This document shows, piece by piece, positions 34,737-44,800 of a stretch of 64,000 nucleotides of DNA. The position numbers and the translations under genes are program-made. The stretch is from Aquimonas sp041395245 (lineage in GTDB: Bacteria; Pseudomonadota; Gammaproteobacteria; Xanthomonadales; Xanthomonadaceae), in NCBI GenBank assembly GCA_041395245.1, contig JAWLAY010000005.1, positions 186,001 to 250,000 on the forward strand, in the 5' to 3' direction. Each line of letters starts with the position of its first letter. Within the stretch, counting starts at the first letter, position 1. The notes under the pieces are model-generated. The model searched no databases, was not told the origin of the DNA, and worked only from the letters and a program-made list of their open reading frames with translations.

Positions 34737-35126
34737 TCACCCCAAGGTTCCCGACAAAATCCGCGTGGTGCCGCCTGCATAAAGCATGGTCGTCGGCAGT
34801 TGCAGCTCGCCGCCGCCGTCGATTTCCGACACATCGCAATCCCACGCCAACACGCCATTGCCGTTTACGATGCGCGCCCACGACGCGACGCCGGTGACGA
34901 GGATCAGTGCCTCGTTGGTCGGTGTCAGCGTCAGGATTCCGGCATCCACGGTGCCGAGTGGTTTCTCCAGCACGATGGAGGCGAGCAGCGGCCCTGGCGG
35001 TGTCTCGCCGAAGGCCGGACGCTCGCCCGCGAACACCTGCGCACGCGCCTGCTCAAAACCCAGTGATAGGAAGGCGATGACGCCTTGCAGTCGGTATCCG
35101 TTGAGATCGGCAGAAATCTGGATCAC
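34737..35126 (-). CDS. Phage tail protein of unknown function
   Basis: The 129-aa product starts at GTG 35126, overlapping the upstream stop as GTGA; the longer frame to 35237 would lie inside the upstream gene. It reads IQISADLNGYRLQGVIAFLSLGFEQARAQVF and a beta-rich end (LTLTPTNEALILVTGVASWARIVNG). It belongs to the tail-tip gene group. Confidence 0.65.
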   Translation of the reverse strand: MIQISADLNGYRLQGVIAFLSLGFEQARAQVFAGERPAFGETPPGPLLASIVLEKPLGTVDAGILTLTPTNEALILVTGVASWARIVNGNGVLAWDCDVSEIDGGGELQLPTTMLYAGGTTRILSGTLG

Positions 35127-36084
35127 GGCGGCATCGGTTCCGCACGCAGGTTGTCGGCGATCACGGCGCGGAAGTTGTGCTTGTAGTCGTAGGCAACCAC
35201 GACATAACGCGGTTCGGGATTGATCTCGTCGAAGCAATACGCGCCCGTCACCGGATCACTCCACGTTTCGCGCACGAGCACATGGCGGCGCTCGTCGAAC
35301 AGGAATACACGGCGCGACACGGGGCGGTCATTCGGCACGGCCTTTTCCTTCACCGTGCCGGTGATGCGGTGATTGCCGTGGTAGTAGTGATTGCGAAAGC
35401 CGAGCAGCTTCGGAAAGCCGCGCGCGATGTAGTGGGTGGCCTGCGCGGTCGGCAAGTCGAGGATGCGGTGGCCGAGGATGGGCGACAGCAGGCGCGGTGT
35501 GACATCGGCGGGTGGATCGGGCAGCGCGCTGGGCGTATTACCTGCCACCCGAAACAGGCGCATGGTCAGCCCGTAGCCGTAGATGCAAGGTCGCAGGCTG
35601 GTGTAGCCGCGTTTGTAATCGCGCCAGACCACCTCGCCGTTGTCGGTGATCTGCATCATCCAGACATCGAAGGCGATGCGCTTCACATCAAACCGAACCG
35701 TGCGCCGCGCGCCGATCACCGCCCACAACGCAGGCTCCAGTTCGACCTGCTCGTACTGCGATCCATTGACCGCCCACCAGCAGTGATGCCAGATCTGCTT
35801 CCACGCGATGAGGCGGTGGCCGCTGTAACCCTCGCCTGCCCAGAACCATGCCCCCGCCGCGACGGTGTCATAGGTACGTTGCAAGCTCTCGAACTCAAAC
35901 TCGAACCAGAAATCATCGGCAGCCTGCGCCGCGTGGATGATCCAGAAACACTGGTTCTGCTGAAAGCTGAGATCAACCGCCTGTTCGGCCTCGTTCCATG
36001 TTGCCGTGACGCCACCGGAGCCACTGGCACCGCAAAGCCAGCCGGAATGCCTGCCTCGAAGGATTCATTGAGGGGATAGGCCAT
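35123..36084 (-). pseudogene. Phage tail-tip protein with a one-base frameshift
   Basis: The gene appears to start at ATG 36084 (MAYPLNESFEAGIPAGFA). Near 36031 the frame changes: reading one base shifted gives GASGSGGVTATWNEAEQAVDLSF, then WIIHAAQAADDFWFEFEFESLQRTYDTVAAGAWFWAGEGY, which continues without a break to 35123. A single missing G in GGCTTTGCGGTGCC would restore one protein of about 320 aa. The first part looks lectin-like. The last about 75 residues (GTVKEKAVPNDRPVSRRVFLFDERR...) resemble the carboxypeptidase-regulatory-like domains of tail proteins. If real, the frameshift leaves only a 253-aa product from ATG 35884. Confidence 0.7.
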
Positions 36085-36085
36085 T

Positions 36086-37351
36086 TCAGGGACGCCACGG
36101 GCCGGTGATGTCGAAGGCAAAGGCGCTGGTGTTGCCTTCGTGGGCGTAGTCCATCGTCACGATCAGGAACTTCCTGCCCGGATAGCCGATGACATTCTCC
36201 AGAATCGTGAGGTGCGGATAGGGCTGGTTCTGATGAATCCAGAACACGCCCGGCAGGACGCCACGCAGGTGCCCGGTGCTTTCGCGCAGGTAGATCGGAT
36301 GGAGGATGAAGCCGTAGTCCGGCCCGTTCGGGAAGGGGATGTTGGCTGAGCGCCCAGACACGGTCTGGCTGTTGCCGCAGTTGAGCGAGAACAGGCCCAG
36401 CCGCACATTGCCGCCCACATGGGTGAAGTCGCGCATGCAGATCTTGCCGGTCGTCTCCAGCGAGTAGGTCGGATACAGGTCTTGGTTCGGGTAGTTGTTG
36501 GGATAGTCATAGACCTCCCGATACCGCTCCGACGCGGTGAGCATCGAGTCGTAGTTGTCGCCGGGTTTGTAGCTGTCAAAGTCCGTGAAGCTGTAGAGCA
36601 GGCGTTTGTCGCCGCCCCAACCGGAGGAGTTGGACAGAAAGAATCCTCGGTCATCACCGACGAGCACCCAACTGCGCGCCCAGTTGCCGTTGTCGCCATC
36701 GGTTTCGCGCGTGGCGTTGCGGGCGAAGTACCACTTGAACCAGCCCGCGTACATCGCATTCCCGCTGCCTGATGGCACTTCGTTCTTGGTTGGCAAGGCG
36801 TTGTCGTAGGGCGCGCGTGCGCCGACGAAGGTGTCGATATCGACCATGTCCTCGGCCAGGGTGACGCGACCGTACTTCGCCCAGCTTGCCCCGTAGCCTT
36901 CTGGCTGGCTGTCATCCACGCGCAGGAACGGGCGATTGGAGAGGGGATTGGGACTGCGGTAGGCGCGTTTGTTCTCGGCGCTGAAGGCGATCTCGAACCC
37001 AAGCGGTGCCACCTTGGCCGTGATGCCAGCGGATGTGGTGGCGGGCGTGGTGGGTGTGTTCGCCACCGTGTAGCGGATGGAATCCAATGTCACCGCGACA
37101 ATGGTGAAATCGCCGTTGTACTCAGGCTGATCGCAGCCTTCGATACGGATCACCTGATCGACCATGAAGCCGTGGCCGGAACCGATCCGCGCGGTGGCGG
37201 TATCGCCGTCGCGGGTAATGTCCAGCACGGGTTTGAGGTTGAAGCCGTTGACCAGCAGTGCATCGAGCAGCGCGGTGAGACTGCCCCAGTTGTTGGTCAG
37301 CACCGGCGCGCCCGCCATACCGTTGTGCATCCATTTGACCTTGTTGCTCAT
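36086..37351 (-). CDS. Phage tail structural protein of unknown function
   Basis: The 421-aa product starts at ATG 37351 with an AGAGGAAC ribosome-binding site on the minus strand. The N-terminus (MSNKVKWMHNGMAGAPVLTNNWGSLTALLDALLVNGFN) and the domain up to about residue 110, with DFTIVAVTLDSIRYTV, are of the type found in phage tail fibre and virion proteins. The rest is rich in aromatic residues (WAKYGRVTLAEDMVDIDTFVG, GNWARSWVLVGDDRGFFLSNSSGW). It directly follows the 1200-aa tail protein. A role in the tail tip or receptor binding is likely. Confidence 0.7.
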   Translation of the reverse strand: MSNKVKWMHNGMAGAPVLTNNWGSLTALLDALLVNGFNLKPVLDITRDGDTATARIGSGHGFMVDQVIRIEGCDQPEYNGDFTIVAVTLDSIRYTVANTPTTPATTSAGITAKVAPLGFEIAFSAENKRAYRSPNPLSNRPFLRVDDSQPEGYGASWAKYGRVTLAEDMVDIDTFVGARAPYDNALPTKNEVPSGSGNAMYAGWFKWYFARNATRETDGDNGNWARSWVLVGDDRGFFLSNSSGWGGDKRLLYSFTDFDSYKPGDNYDSMLTASERYREVYDYPNNYPNQDLYPTYSLETTGKICMRDFTHVGGNVRLGLFSLNCGNSQTVSGRSANIPFPNGPDYGFILHPIYLRESTGHLRGVLPGVFWIHQNQPYPHLTILENVIGYPGRKFLIVTMDYAHEGNTSAFAFDITGPWRP

Positions 37352-37364
37352 GGGTTCCTCTGGC

Positions 37365-40300
37365 TCAGGGACGATCCACGTCGCCGCGCACGAGCAACGT
37401 GAAAGCATCCGAAGTGGCGGTTTCCGGCCCTTGCTGGATGGTGCGGACGACCCACACCGGGAACAGCGCACCGATGGTGTTGAAACGCAGCACGTTGCCT
37501 GCCGCCCAGCCCGAACCCCAACCGAGCGCACGCAACGTGAAATAGGGTTTGCCGGTGGCCGGATTGATCGGCGCGATATCGTTGGCGGTGGTTCCCGTGG
37601 CGATGATGCCGACGTGTTCGCCAATCACCTGAAAGGCGGTCGTATTGGTGAACTGAATCGCCCAGCGTTCGGTGATCGCACCCGCATTCGTCACCGTGAT
37701 CGGGGCGAGCACATCGTTGTAGGTGGCGGTCGCGGCATTGCCGACGAGGCCATCGTTGAACGCGCCGTTCCACGTCGCCTGATCGAACAGGGTGCTGACG
37801 TAGGCGCGCAGATCGCCCGACACCAGTGCGGAGGACACATGCGAGCCTGTGGGGTAGTCGTGCGTGATCTGGCGGGTAAAGCCCAAGCGCCCGGAGATCT
37901 GCACATCCGACACCTGCACCATGTCCTCGATGCGGTGTTCGACGAGTACCGGCTGGGCGATGCCGTTCACGTCCACGAAACTGACAATGCCCGCTTCCAG
38001 ATCGACGGTGTATCCGGCGGTGACGACGGCCAGGTTCCCGTCCAGCACGCGCACGCGAGACAGCCGCACCCGGTTGCAGTTGACCGTCATGCCATTGCTG
38101 GCGGTGAACGGCCCGACGCGCCCGGTGTGGCCGATGACGGCAAAATCGCCGACCCGGAATATCGGCACGCGCCCGTCCTGCGGCAAACGCACCGGATCAA
38201 GGCCAATCAGGTCGGCATCCAGCGGCAGGTAGGAATAGGCGACCGCGTTGTATTTGATGGTGTCGGCGAAGACCGGCGAGGGCTTGAACACCGACGCCAC
38301 CCCGCCCATCGTCACCACGCCACCCGGATCGAACCAGATTTCGTCCTCGTTCCCGGCGGCGGGCACCCACGCGCCGAAGCGCACACGCACGACGCCGGTT
38401 TCATAGTCGATCCGACCTGTGATGCCGTCGCCCGCGATGATGCCGCTACTGTCGGCACTGACATTGAGCGTGCCGCCAGTGAGCTTGGTGGCGAGGATTT
38501 GCAGGCTGGAGGGGCGCACCGGTGAGGCCGGGACGCGGAACGTGGCCTCATCGACCGGCGTGCCATCCAGACTCGTCAGCAGCGAGCGCAACGCCACGGT
38601 GTTGGGCTGCCCTGGCGTCCACGCGGTCACGGCCACCGCGCCCGTGGAGTAATTGATCGTCCCGGCCAGCGTCGCCGCGCCGTTCACCGGATTGAGGTTG
38701 TAGTAAAGGCTGCCGAGCCGGTCGAAGTAGATTTTTCCGCCGAGCGAGAAATTGACGCTGCCCGGCACGATGGGCTCGGCGAAGCTGGGCGTCAGATCAA
38801 TCTCCAGCGCACCTGCCGTGAAGGCATCGGTGACCGAGTTCGATGTGCCAGCGGCGCGATAGCGCACCTTGGCATACCCGGTTTCATCAATCGGCATCGA
38901 CGCCCCGGCGGGGATGTAGAGCCAGTGCGAGAACAGGTTGCGATAGACGGGCGTGGTCGAACCGTCGGGATTGCGCGTGAAGCCGATGCGGGTGACGGAA
39001 TAGCGTGCGGTCGGGATGTGGATCGTGGTGTCGGGGATGAACCAGACCACGCCGGTGCTGTAATTGACCGTGCCGAAGAACGCGCCGGTGGCGTCCTTCA
39101 GGGTGCCTGCGCCATCGTCTCGGATGATCTTGATCGGATCGACGGGGCGGTAAAACTGGAGTTCGGCGGGGGTGGTCGAGATGTAGTCATACGGCTCGAT
39201 CAGCAGGTTCCACTCCAGTTCGACCGTGCCCGGAATCAGCCCATTGAAGTCCAGTTCCAGCGAGATGGCACCGGAGCCATCTCGCAGCGGCGCATGAAAC
39301 TCCTCCTCGGAGGGCGGGCCCCAGGTATAGGCGACGGTGTAGGTCTGGCCGCCCGCAGGCAGATTGGTCGGCGTGAGTGCGATCAGTCCGGTCTGGTAAT
39401 TGATCGACCCTGTGGCATGGCCGGTGATTTTGCCCTTGCCATCGTCCGTGGCTGTGCGTGCGGTGCCATCGTTCCATGTGATCTGAACGGAACCGGGCGT
39501 GATGCCGGTGTTCGCCAGTTGGAACGACACCGATGGCGGCGCAATGCTCTGGTCGGCGCGGTTGAAGTAATTGGACGCGCCGCCCCACGCAAACACGATC
39601 TCCGAGCCGACATCGGGCAGCGCGCCAACCGTCACCTGCACCGTGCCGGACATGTAATTGACCGTGCCGACGCCGTATTCCTGCGACGAACCCTTCAGCG
39701 CGCCGGAGCCGTTGTCGTGCAGGTCATACCACTTGCCTTGCGCGCGGTAGCTCACCTGCAAGGAACCGGGCGCAGGCGCAGGGACGATGGTGAGGACGTA
39801 GTTGTAGCTGCGGTTTTCGATCTCGACGCGAATGCCAGCGGTATCCGCCACCCGGATCGGTGCGACCGCTGGCCGGAAGGTGATGACCTTGTTGGCGTTG
39901 TAGGCCAGCCCCGCGTTGAGGCGGATTTCCCCGCGCGGGTAATCGACGGTGCCGATGACGGTTGCGCCATCGACCAGTTGCCCGCCGTTGTCGGTGAAGG
40001 TGCTGCCGCTGACCGCCATCGAGAACGATCCGGGCAGGATCGCGTTGCCGACCGACATCACCGTGGTGGCATTGAAGGCTGCGTTGGTCTGGTACGTGAC
40101 CGTGCCGTTGGCGCAGTCGATCAGGGTTTGCGAGGTGCCACCGGCGGTGAGGTCGAGCAGCGGCGTCTCGGTCTGGGCCGAGGGCACGAGCTGGGTGAAG
40201 ATGCTGCTGACGGAGGCTGCGACATCGCCGATCTGGATCGGCTGGGTGGTTGGCACCACGCCGCAATACTTGGCGGCATCGGCCACCACCGTGTCGCGGG

Positions 40301-40967
40301 TTCGGGTCTTGTTGGTTTCCTGCGTGAACAGGCGGTTTGGTGGGGAACCGGGGAAGTCGTAGCGCAGGGCATCGGACAGGTCACAAGTGACGACGACAGC
40401 GTGGTAATCGGTGATCCCGCTGCCACCGTTGTACGAATACGTCCGCAGTTCCGACTGCACGCGGGTGACGCGGATGTACTGGGCGACTTCGGTGGACAGC
40501 CCTTCGTTCTGGACGAGGTGCAGGGTTTTGCCAATCGGTGGCAGTTCCGCGCCTTCGCGCTGGAACAGCTGGATCGAGCGTTGGCCTGCGATGTGGTTTT
40601 CCAGCAGATACCCGTTCCACATCGAACCTTTGTTGAGGAAGGCCTCGATGCGGTCGCGTGCGTGGGTACGGCGGTCAAACACTTCCTGCGTGGAGAAGAT
40701 CGTCACTGCCACGCGCGGATCGGCAGGCGCATCGGCCACGATCACGTTGCCGCCCAGATAGGTGTCGGTGGTGTCGGTCTGGACGGAGGCGAACACCTTG
40801 CGCAGGTTCACGCGGCCACCCGCGCGATCCATTTCGCTGATGTCGTTGAATAACGAGTTGCTCGCGCCATCGACGATGACCGTGGACGTGGGCGCGCCGC
40901 CGCCTTCGGGCACGTCGTCCATGACTTGACTGGCGACGAGCTTCACGTCGCCCACGAGAATTGGCAT
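37365..40967 (-). CDS. Large repetitive phage tail protein
   Basis: The 1200-aa protein begins MPILVGDVKLVASQVMDDVPEGGGAPT. Its middle is built from at least six beta modules ending in a G-T/S-V/I-N/D-Y-x-T/S-G-x-V motif: GTVDYPRGEIRL, GTVNYMSGTVQV, GSINYQTGLIAL, GTVNYSTGVVWF, GTINYSTGAVAV and GRIDYETGVVRV. Each is preceded by a D-G-x-G-x-L/I turn. The last 350 residues (FADTIKYNAVAYSYLPLDADLIGL...) are non-repetitive. It is probably a virion tail-shaft, tip or central fibre protein of a siphovirus. A long plus-strand frame (38925-40853) is only its shadow. Confidence 0.75.
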   Translation of the reverse strand: MPILVGDVKLVASQVMDDVPEGGGAPTSTVIVDGASNSLFNDISEMDRAGGRVNLRKVFASVQTDTTDTYLGGNVIVADAPADPRVAVTIFSTQEVFDRRTHARDRIEAFLNKGSMWNGYLLENHIAGQRSIQLFQREGAELPPIGKTLHLVQNEGLSTEVAQYIRVTRVQSELRTYSYNGGSGITDYHAVVVTCDLSDALRYDFPGSPPNRLFTQETNKTRTRDTVVADAAKYCGVVPTTQPIQIGDVAASVSSIFTQLVPSAQTETPLLDLTAGGTSQTLIDCANGTVTYQTNAAFNATTVMSVGNAILPGSFSMAVSGSTFTDNGGQLVDGATVIGTVDYPRGEIRLNAGLAYNANKVITFRPAVAPIRVADTAGIRVEIENRSYNYVLTIVPAPAPGSLQVSYRAQGKWYDLHDNGSGALKGSSQEYGVGTVNYMSGTVQVTVGALPDVGSEIVFAWGGASNYFNRADQSIAPPSVSFQLANTGITPGSVQITWNDGTARTATDDGKGKITGHATGSINYQTGLIALTPTNLPAGGQTYTVAYTWGPPSEEEFHAPLRDGSGAISLELDFNGLIPGTVELEWNLLIEPYDYISTTPAELQFYRPVDPIKIIRDDGAGTLKDATGAFFGTVNYSTGVVWFIPDTTIHIPTARYSVTRIGFTRNPDGSTTPVYRNLFSHWLYIPAGASMPIDETGYAKVRYRAAGTSNSVTDAFTAGALEIDLTPSFAEPIVPGSVNFSLGGKIYFDRLGSLYYNLNPVNGAATLAGTINYSTGAVAVTAWTPGQPNTVALRSLLTSLDGTPVDEATFRVPASPVRPSSLQILATKLTGGTLNVSADSSGIIAGDGITGRIDYETGVVRVRFGAWVPAAGNEDEIWFDPGGVVTMGGVASVFKPSPVFADTIKYNAVAYSYLPLDADLIGLDPVRLPQDGRVPIFRVGDFAVIGHTGRVGPFTASNGMTVNCNRVRLSRVRVLDGNLAVVTAGYTVDLEAGIVSFVDVNGIAQPVLVEHRIEDMVQVSDVQISGRLGFTRQITHDYPTGSHVSSALVSGDLRAYVSTLFDQATWNGAFNDGLVGNAATATYNDVLAPITVTNAGAITERWAIQFTNTTAFQVIGEHVGIIATGTTANDIAPINPATGKPYFTLRALGWGSGWAAGNVLRFNTIGALFPVWVVRTIQQGPETATSDAFTLLVRGDVDRP

Positions 40968-40988
40968 GGGGTTCCTGTGGAGTAAAAG

Positions 40989-41396
40989 TCAGAGCTGCAT
41001 CAGGCGCAGCGTCAGTCGGTAGAAATCGCCGTCGCGCCGTGCGGGCACGCCCAGCACGGGTTCGGCTTCGACGCACACCTCCGCGTGCCGAAAGGCCACG
41101 GTGAAGGCGCGCGCATCGGCCAGTCGCAGCTCGAATCGGCCATCGGTATCGGTGAGGGGAATCGCCGCCCACGCATGCAGCGTGTTCACCGTGGCGCGCG
41201 TCACCCACGCCATGTCGGCGGGGCCGACGAGGGTGATCGGGCGACCGGCTTGGCGCGTGGCCGACTGCACCAGCAGCGCGCCGGTGATGAGGTAACTGGT
41301 CGTCGCCACAGCAGGCGACCACGCATGTTCATCGGCCCACAGCAGATCGTCGGGCAAGGCCAAGGCCTCCCCGCTGGCGAGGTGGATCAGTTGCAT
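40989..41396 (-). CDS. Small phage tail protein of unknown function
   Basis: The 135-aa product starts MQLIHLASGEALALPDDLLWADEHAWSPAVATTSYLITGALLVQ, a pattern of tail-associated proteins that follow the tape measure gene. It then shows a beta-rich middle (FELRLADARAFTVAFRHAEVCVEAEPV). It lies 21 nt upstream of the large tail protein gene. Confidence 0.7.
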   Translation of the reverse strand: MQLIHLASGEALALPDDLLWADEHAWSPAVATTSYLITGALLVQSATRQAGRPITLVGPADMAWVTRATVNTLHAWAAIPLTDTDGRFELRLADARAFTVAFRHAEVCVEAEPVLGVPARRDGDFYRLTLRLMQL

Positions 41397-41423
41397 GGTT
41401 CAGAGGGAGGCGTCTGTATAGCA

Positions 41424-41864
41424 ATGGTTGAACGGGGGAGGCGGGATACACTTCCGGCCTGCACTCCCAAGGCATCCGTGACGATGGCGACGATGTTGGC
41501 GAACAACGGTGATGCCCGAATCGCACTGGATCGCAATGCGGCTGGGCAATTCACTCTGTCGGTGACCAATCCCATCGCTGCCGTCCGCGCGTTTCTGGAT
41601 GGGAACGACGAGGACGAACTTCGAGATCTGTCGAACTTTCTTGGCATACTTTCTCAACAGCGCCAGCCGTGGGATGAGGCGTTGGACCTTCACACCGCCG
41701 ATGGGACGTTGGCGGTGGAAATGACCTGCGATGTGACCGGCCACGTTACGGTTACCGTCTCGATCCAGTCCCACGCGACATCCTTCGAGACCACGATGAC
41801 CACCGCACTGGGTCAGGCCATCAACTTCGGACGTGAAGGTGCTGCGCTGCTGGATTCACAGTGA
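41424..41864 (+). CDS. Inverted moron-type gene in the tail operon (DUF6228-like)
   Basis: This 146-aa gene is read on the plus strand, against all tail genes. The product shows ARIALDRNAAGQFTLSVTNPIAAVRAFLDGNDEDELRDLSNFLGILSQQRQPWDEA and MTCDVTGHVTVTVSIQ, which resembles DUF6228-like proteins with an L-x-x-FL pattern and a final D-x-x-GHV strand. It fills exactly the gap between the tape measure gene and the next tail gene. Its stop overlaps the tape measure end by a few bases, convergently. Start could be ATG 41424 or GTG 41476. Lysogenic-conversion (moron) genes often have this arrangement. Function unknown. Confidence 0.6.
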   Translation: MVERGRRDTLPACTPKASVTMATMLANNGDARIALDRNAAGQFTLSVTNPIAAVRAFLDGNDEDELRDLSNFLGILSQQRQPWDEALDLHTADGTLAVEMTCDVTGHVTVTVSIQSHATSFETTMTTALGQAINFGREGAALLDSQ

Positions 41865-44800
41865 ACGTGACCGTGCGTCATCAAGAAGCTGCAACAGGCG
41901 CGATTCGTCACGCGCATCCAGCGTGGCCGTGACCTTCTGCCCGCCCGCCGCCAGTTCCACGCGCACGGTGCGCGTGGGTGTGCCGTCGGCCACCAGTGCC
42001 GGGCGCGGAATAGATATGCCAGCCGGTTGCACGAACCCGCCCGTGGCAAAACCCTGGACACCCGCTTGCGTGCGCCCGGCCAGCGCCTTGGCCGGAGCGG
42101 CCATCCGGTTGATCGCCTCGAAGAAACCAACCCCCAACCGCTGCACCGTGGCGCGGTTGACCACGTATTCGCCAGGGGTGAGCAGCGCCGGAACCGTGTC
42201 TGAGGCCGCCACGCCACCACGCGCGAAGAACTGGCCGTCGAGGCTTTCCATATAGGAAATCAGCTCGCGTTCGAGGTCTTTGCCGGTGAGCAGGGCTTGC
42301 GCCATCGCGCTACGCCAGCGGTTCTTGATGAGGCCCACCGTGCTTTGTTCGATGCCAGTCAGCGTCTTGGTGGATTCCAGCGGGCGCAGGTATTCGGTAT
42401 CGACGCCCTTCTGCTTGCCGTAGTGGCGTTCGGTGTTGAAGCGGAACGAAGGACTGAACGCCAGTCCGTTGTGCGCGAGCTGGTAGGAGACGTAGCTCAT
42501 CATGCCCTGATAGCCCAGCTCGACCAGTTTCAGGGCTTCGACCACATCCTTGTTGCGCTTGGGCGGTTCGTAGCCTTTTTGCCACGGTAATTTCGGCGGT
42601 GTGCCCTCCGAAGCACTGCCTTGCAGGGTGGGGCCACCCTCCGCAAAGCGGGCAACCTTTCCGAGCCGCGTCAGCGCGCCGATGCCGTATTTGCGAACCG
42701 CTGCCTTGCGAATCACGAAGGCACCGGCATCCAGCGCACGCGGCACGGTGTCGCCATCGCCGGAGCCGGGCACCGTGCCGCCCGTCATGCGCGGGAAGCG
42801 CAGAGAGGCCAGCGGTGAGGCGACATTGCCACCGTCCGCGAATCGCGCCACGCCCGCGCCGACCACGCCGCCGGTGGCATTGGTTTCGACCTTGGTGACG
42901 TAGATGGTGTGCGTACTGGAGGTGTTCGCACCGTTGAGGCTCATCACCTGCGCCCGTGCCGCATCGGCGTTGTGTTCGACCAGATGCCGCGATTGGGTTT
43001 GCAGGTCGTTGAGCGATGCAATCTGCCGCTCCACGTTGGTGACGGCGGCTTCGGCTTTTTCCGTGGACACCTTCAGATCGAACTGCGAGTGCTCCACGGC
43101 ATAGGCTTTGAGGCGGTCGAGCGCCTGTTGCGCCTGCGTGAAATCCGCATCGACCGGCAGGGTCTTGCCCTCCTTCAGGAGCAGCTCGTACTCGCGCAGG
43201 CGGGTTTCGGCTTCCTCTATATCCGCCTGAATCTGGATCAGGTATTCCTTTTCCCGCAGCGAGGCGTCGAGCGCATCCAGCGCCTTGTCGAGGCGTTCGG
43301 TATTGGCATCCAGCGTGATCCTGAACCCGTCGCGCAGCTTTGCGGTGAGGTCGTCGATCTGCGATTGCGTGTCGGAAAGGGTGCGCTGGATGGCATTGCG
43401 CGCCGAGGTAGCGGTATCGGCGGCGGTGCGGTGGGCGCGGGCTTCGGCATCGAGCGCGTCGTTGAGCAGCCCTTCCGATTCCCGGATTTCGTCGATGGAC
43501 TGACGCACGCCGTTCTTGCCGTCCCGAATCTGCCGGTCGGCTTCACGCGCCTTGCTGGCCATCTGCGCACGCAGGTCGCCCGCCTGTTGCAACAGTTGCG
43601 CCTCGGTGTCGAACTCGCGGCGGTGGTTGGCCTGCCGGGCTTGGGATTCCAGTTGCACAATTTGGCTGAACGTCTGTTCGGACTGCTGCCGCGCCTGTTC
43701 GCCGCGCTTGGCCTCGCTGGACTGCGTGTTGGCAACCTGTACCGCCAAGTCCATCGCCTTCTGCGCGAACTGGCGCGACTGCTCGAACTCGCCTGCGGCC
43801 AGCGCCGTACGCGCCTTCTGCTGCAATTCGGCGATCTGGCGCTTGCGGTCTTCCGTGGCCTCAAAGTCGGACATGGTCTGGCGGCGGATATCGCGGATGC
43901 GCTCCTCCGTCGTCATCGTCAGTTGCCGCTTGGCGTTTTCGATGCGCTGGATTTCGGCCAGATGGCGATTGGCCTCGGCGTTCAGCGCATCGATGTGCTG
44001 GCGGTAATCGCCGAGCGCCTGCGTCAGGGTTTGGCGCTTGGCCGCGAGGATGTCGTTTTCCACACGCTGCACGTTGGCGCGGCGCTCCTCCTCGGTCGCA
44101 CCCTGACTTGTCGCTGCGTCGCGCCGAGCCTGGGATTCCTGATCGATGAGGGAAAGCACCTGCGTCGTGGCCTGCTGGCGCAAGCTCGCCTGCTGTTTCA
44201 GGGCGTCCGTGAGCAGCTGCGTGCCTTGCGTCATCCGGTCACGCTCGGACTGGCGCGTGGTGGTCAGTTCGGCCTGTTCGGCGGCATAGCGCGCCTTGAC
44301 CGCCGCAATCTGTGTTTGCAGTTCGGCTCCGATCAGGCCGGAAAGCCCCTTGTAGGCCTCGCCCATCTTCGCCACGGCATCGTTGACCGTGCCGGAGGCC
44401 TTGCCTGCGGCCTGCTCGACTTCGCCAAGGCGCGATTTGAGTTTCTCGACCGCGCTGTGGACGGCCTCGATGCCGCGCCCGAACGCTTCCTGCGTCCCCT
44501 GACGTACCGCTTCCATGCGGCGGGCGATTTCTTCGGCAGCGGTCGCCACCGTGTTCATTGCGGCCTTCGCGCCTTCTGTGCCCTGCTGAGCGTCGGCGTA
44601 CATCTCGGCGAAGATCTGGTTCATCTCGGTGAGGCGCTGGCGATGCCGCTCCGAGGCCGCTGCCATCGTGTCGGAAGTAAAAATCGCGGCGAAGGATTCC
44701 CACTGGTATTGCAGTTCCTCGATGCCGCGCATCAGCACATGCACCATCACCACGCCTGCCACGCGCACGATGGCGAATTTTTCCCTCAACCACGTCCCGA

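Noticed and set aside
38925..40853. Plus-strand open frame of 642 codons opposite the large tail protein
   Set aside because: Shadow of the repetitive tail protein; composition rich in Arg/Gly/Asp as expected for an antisense frame.
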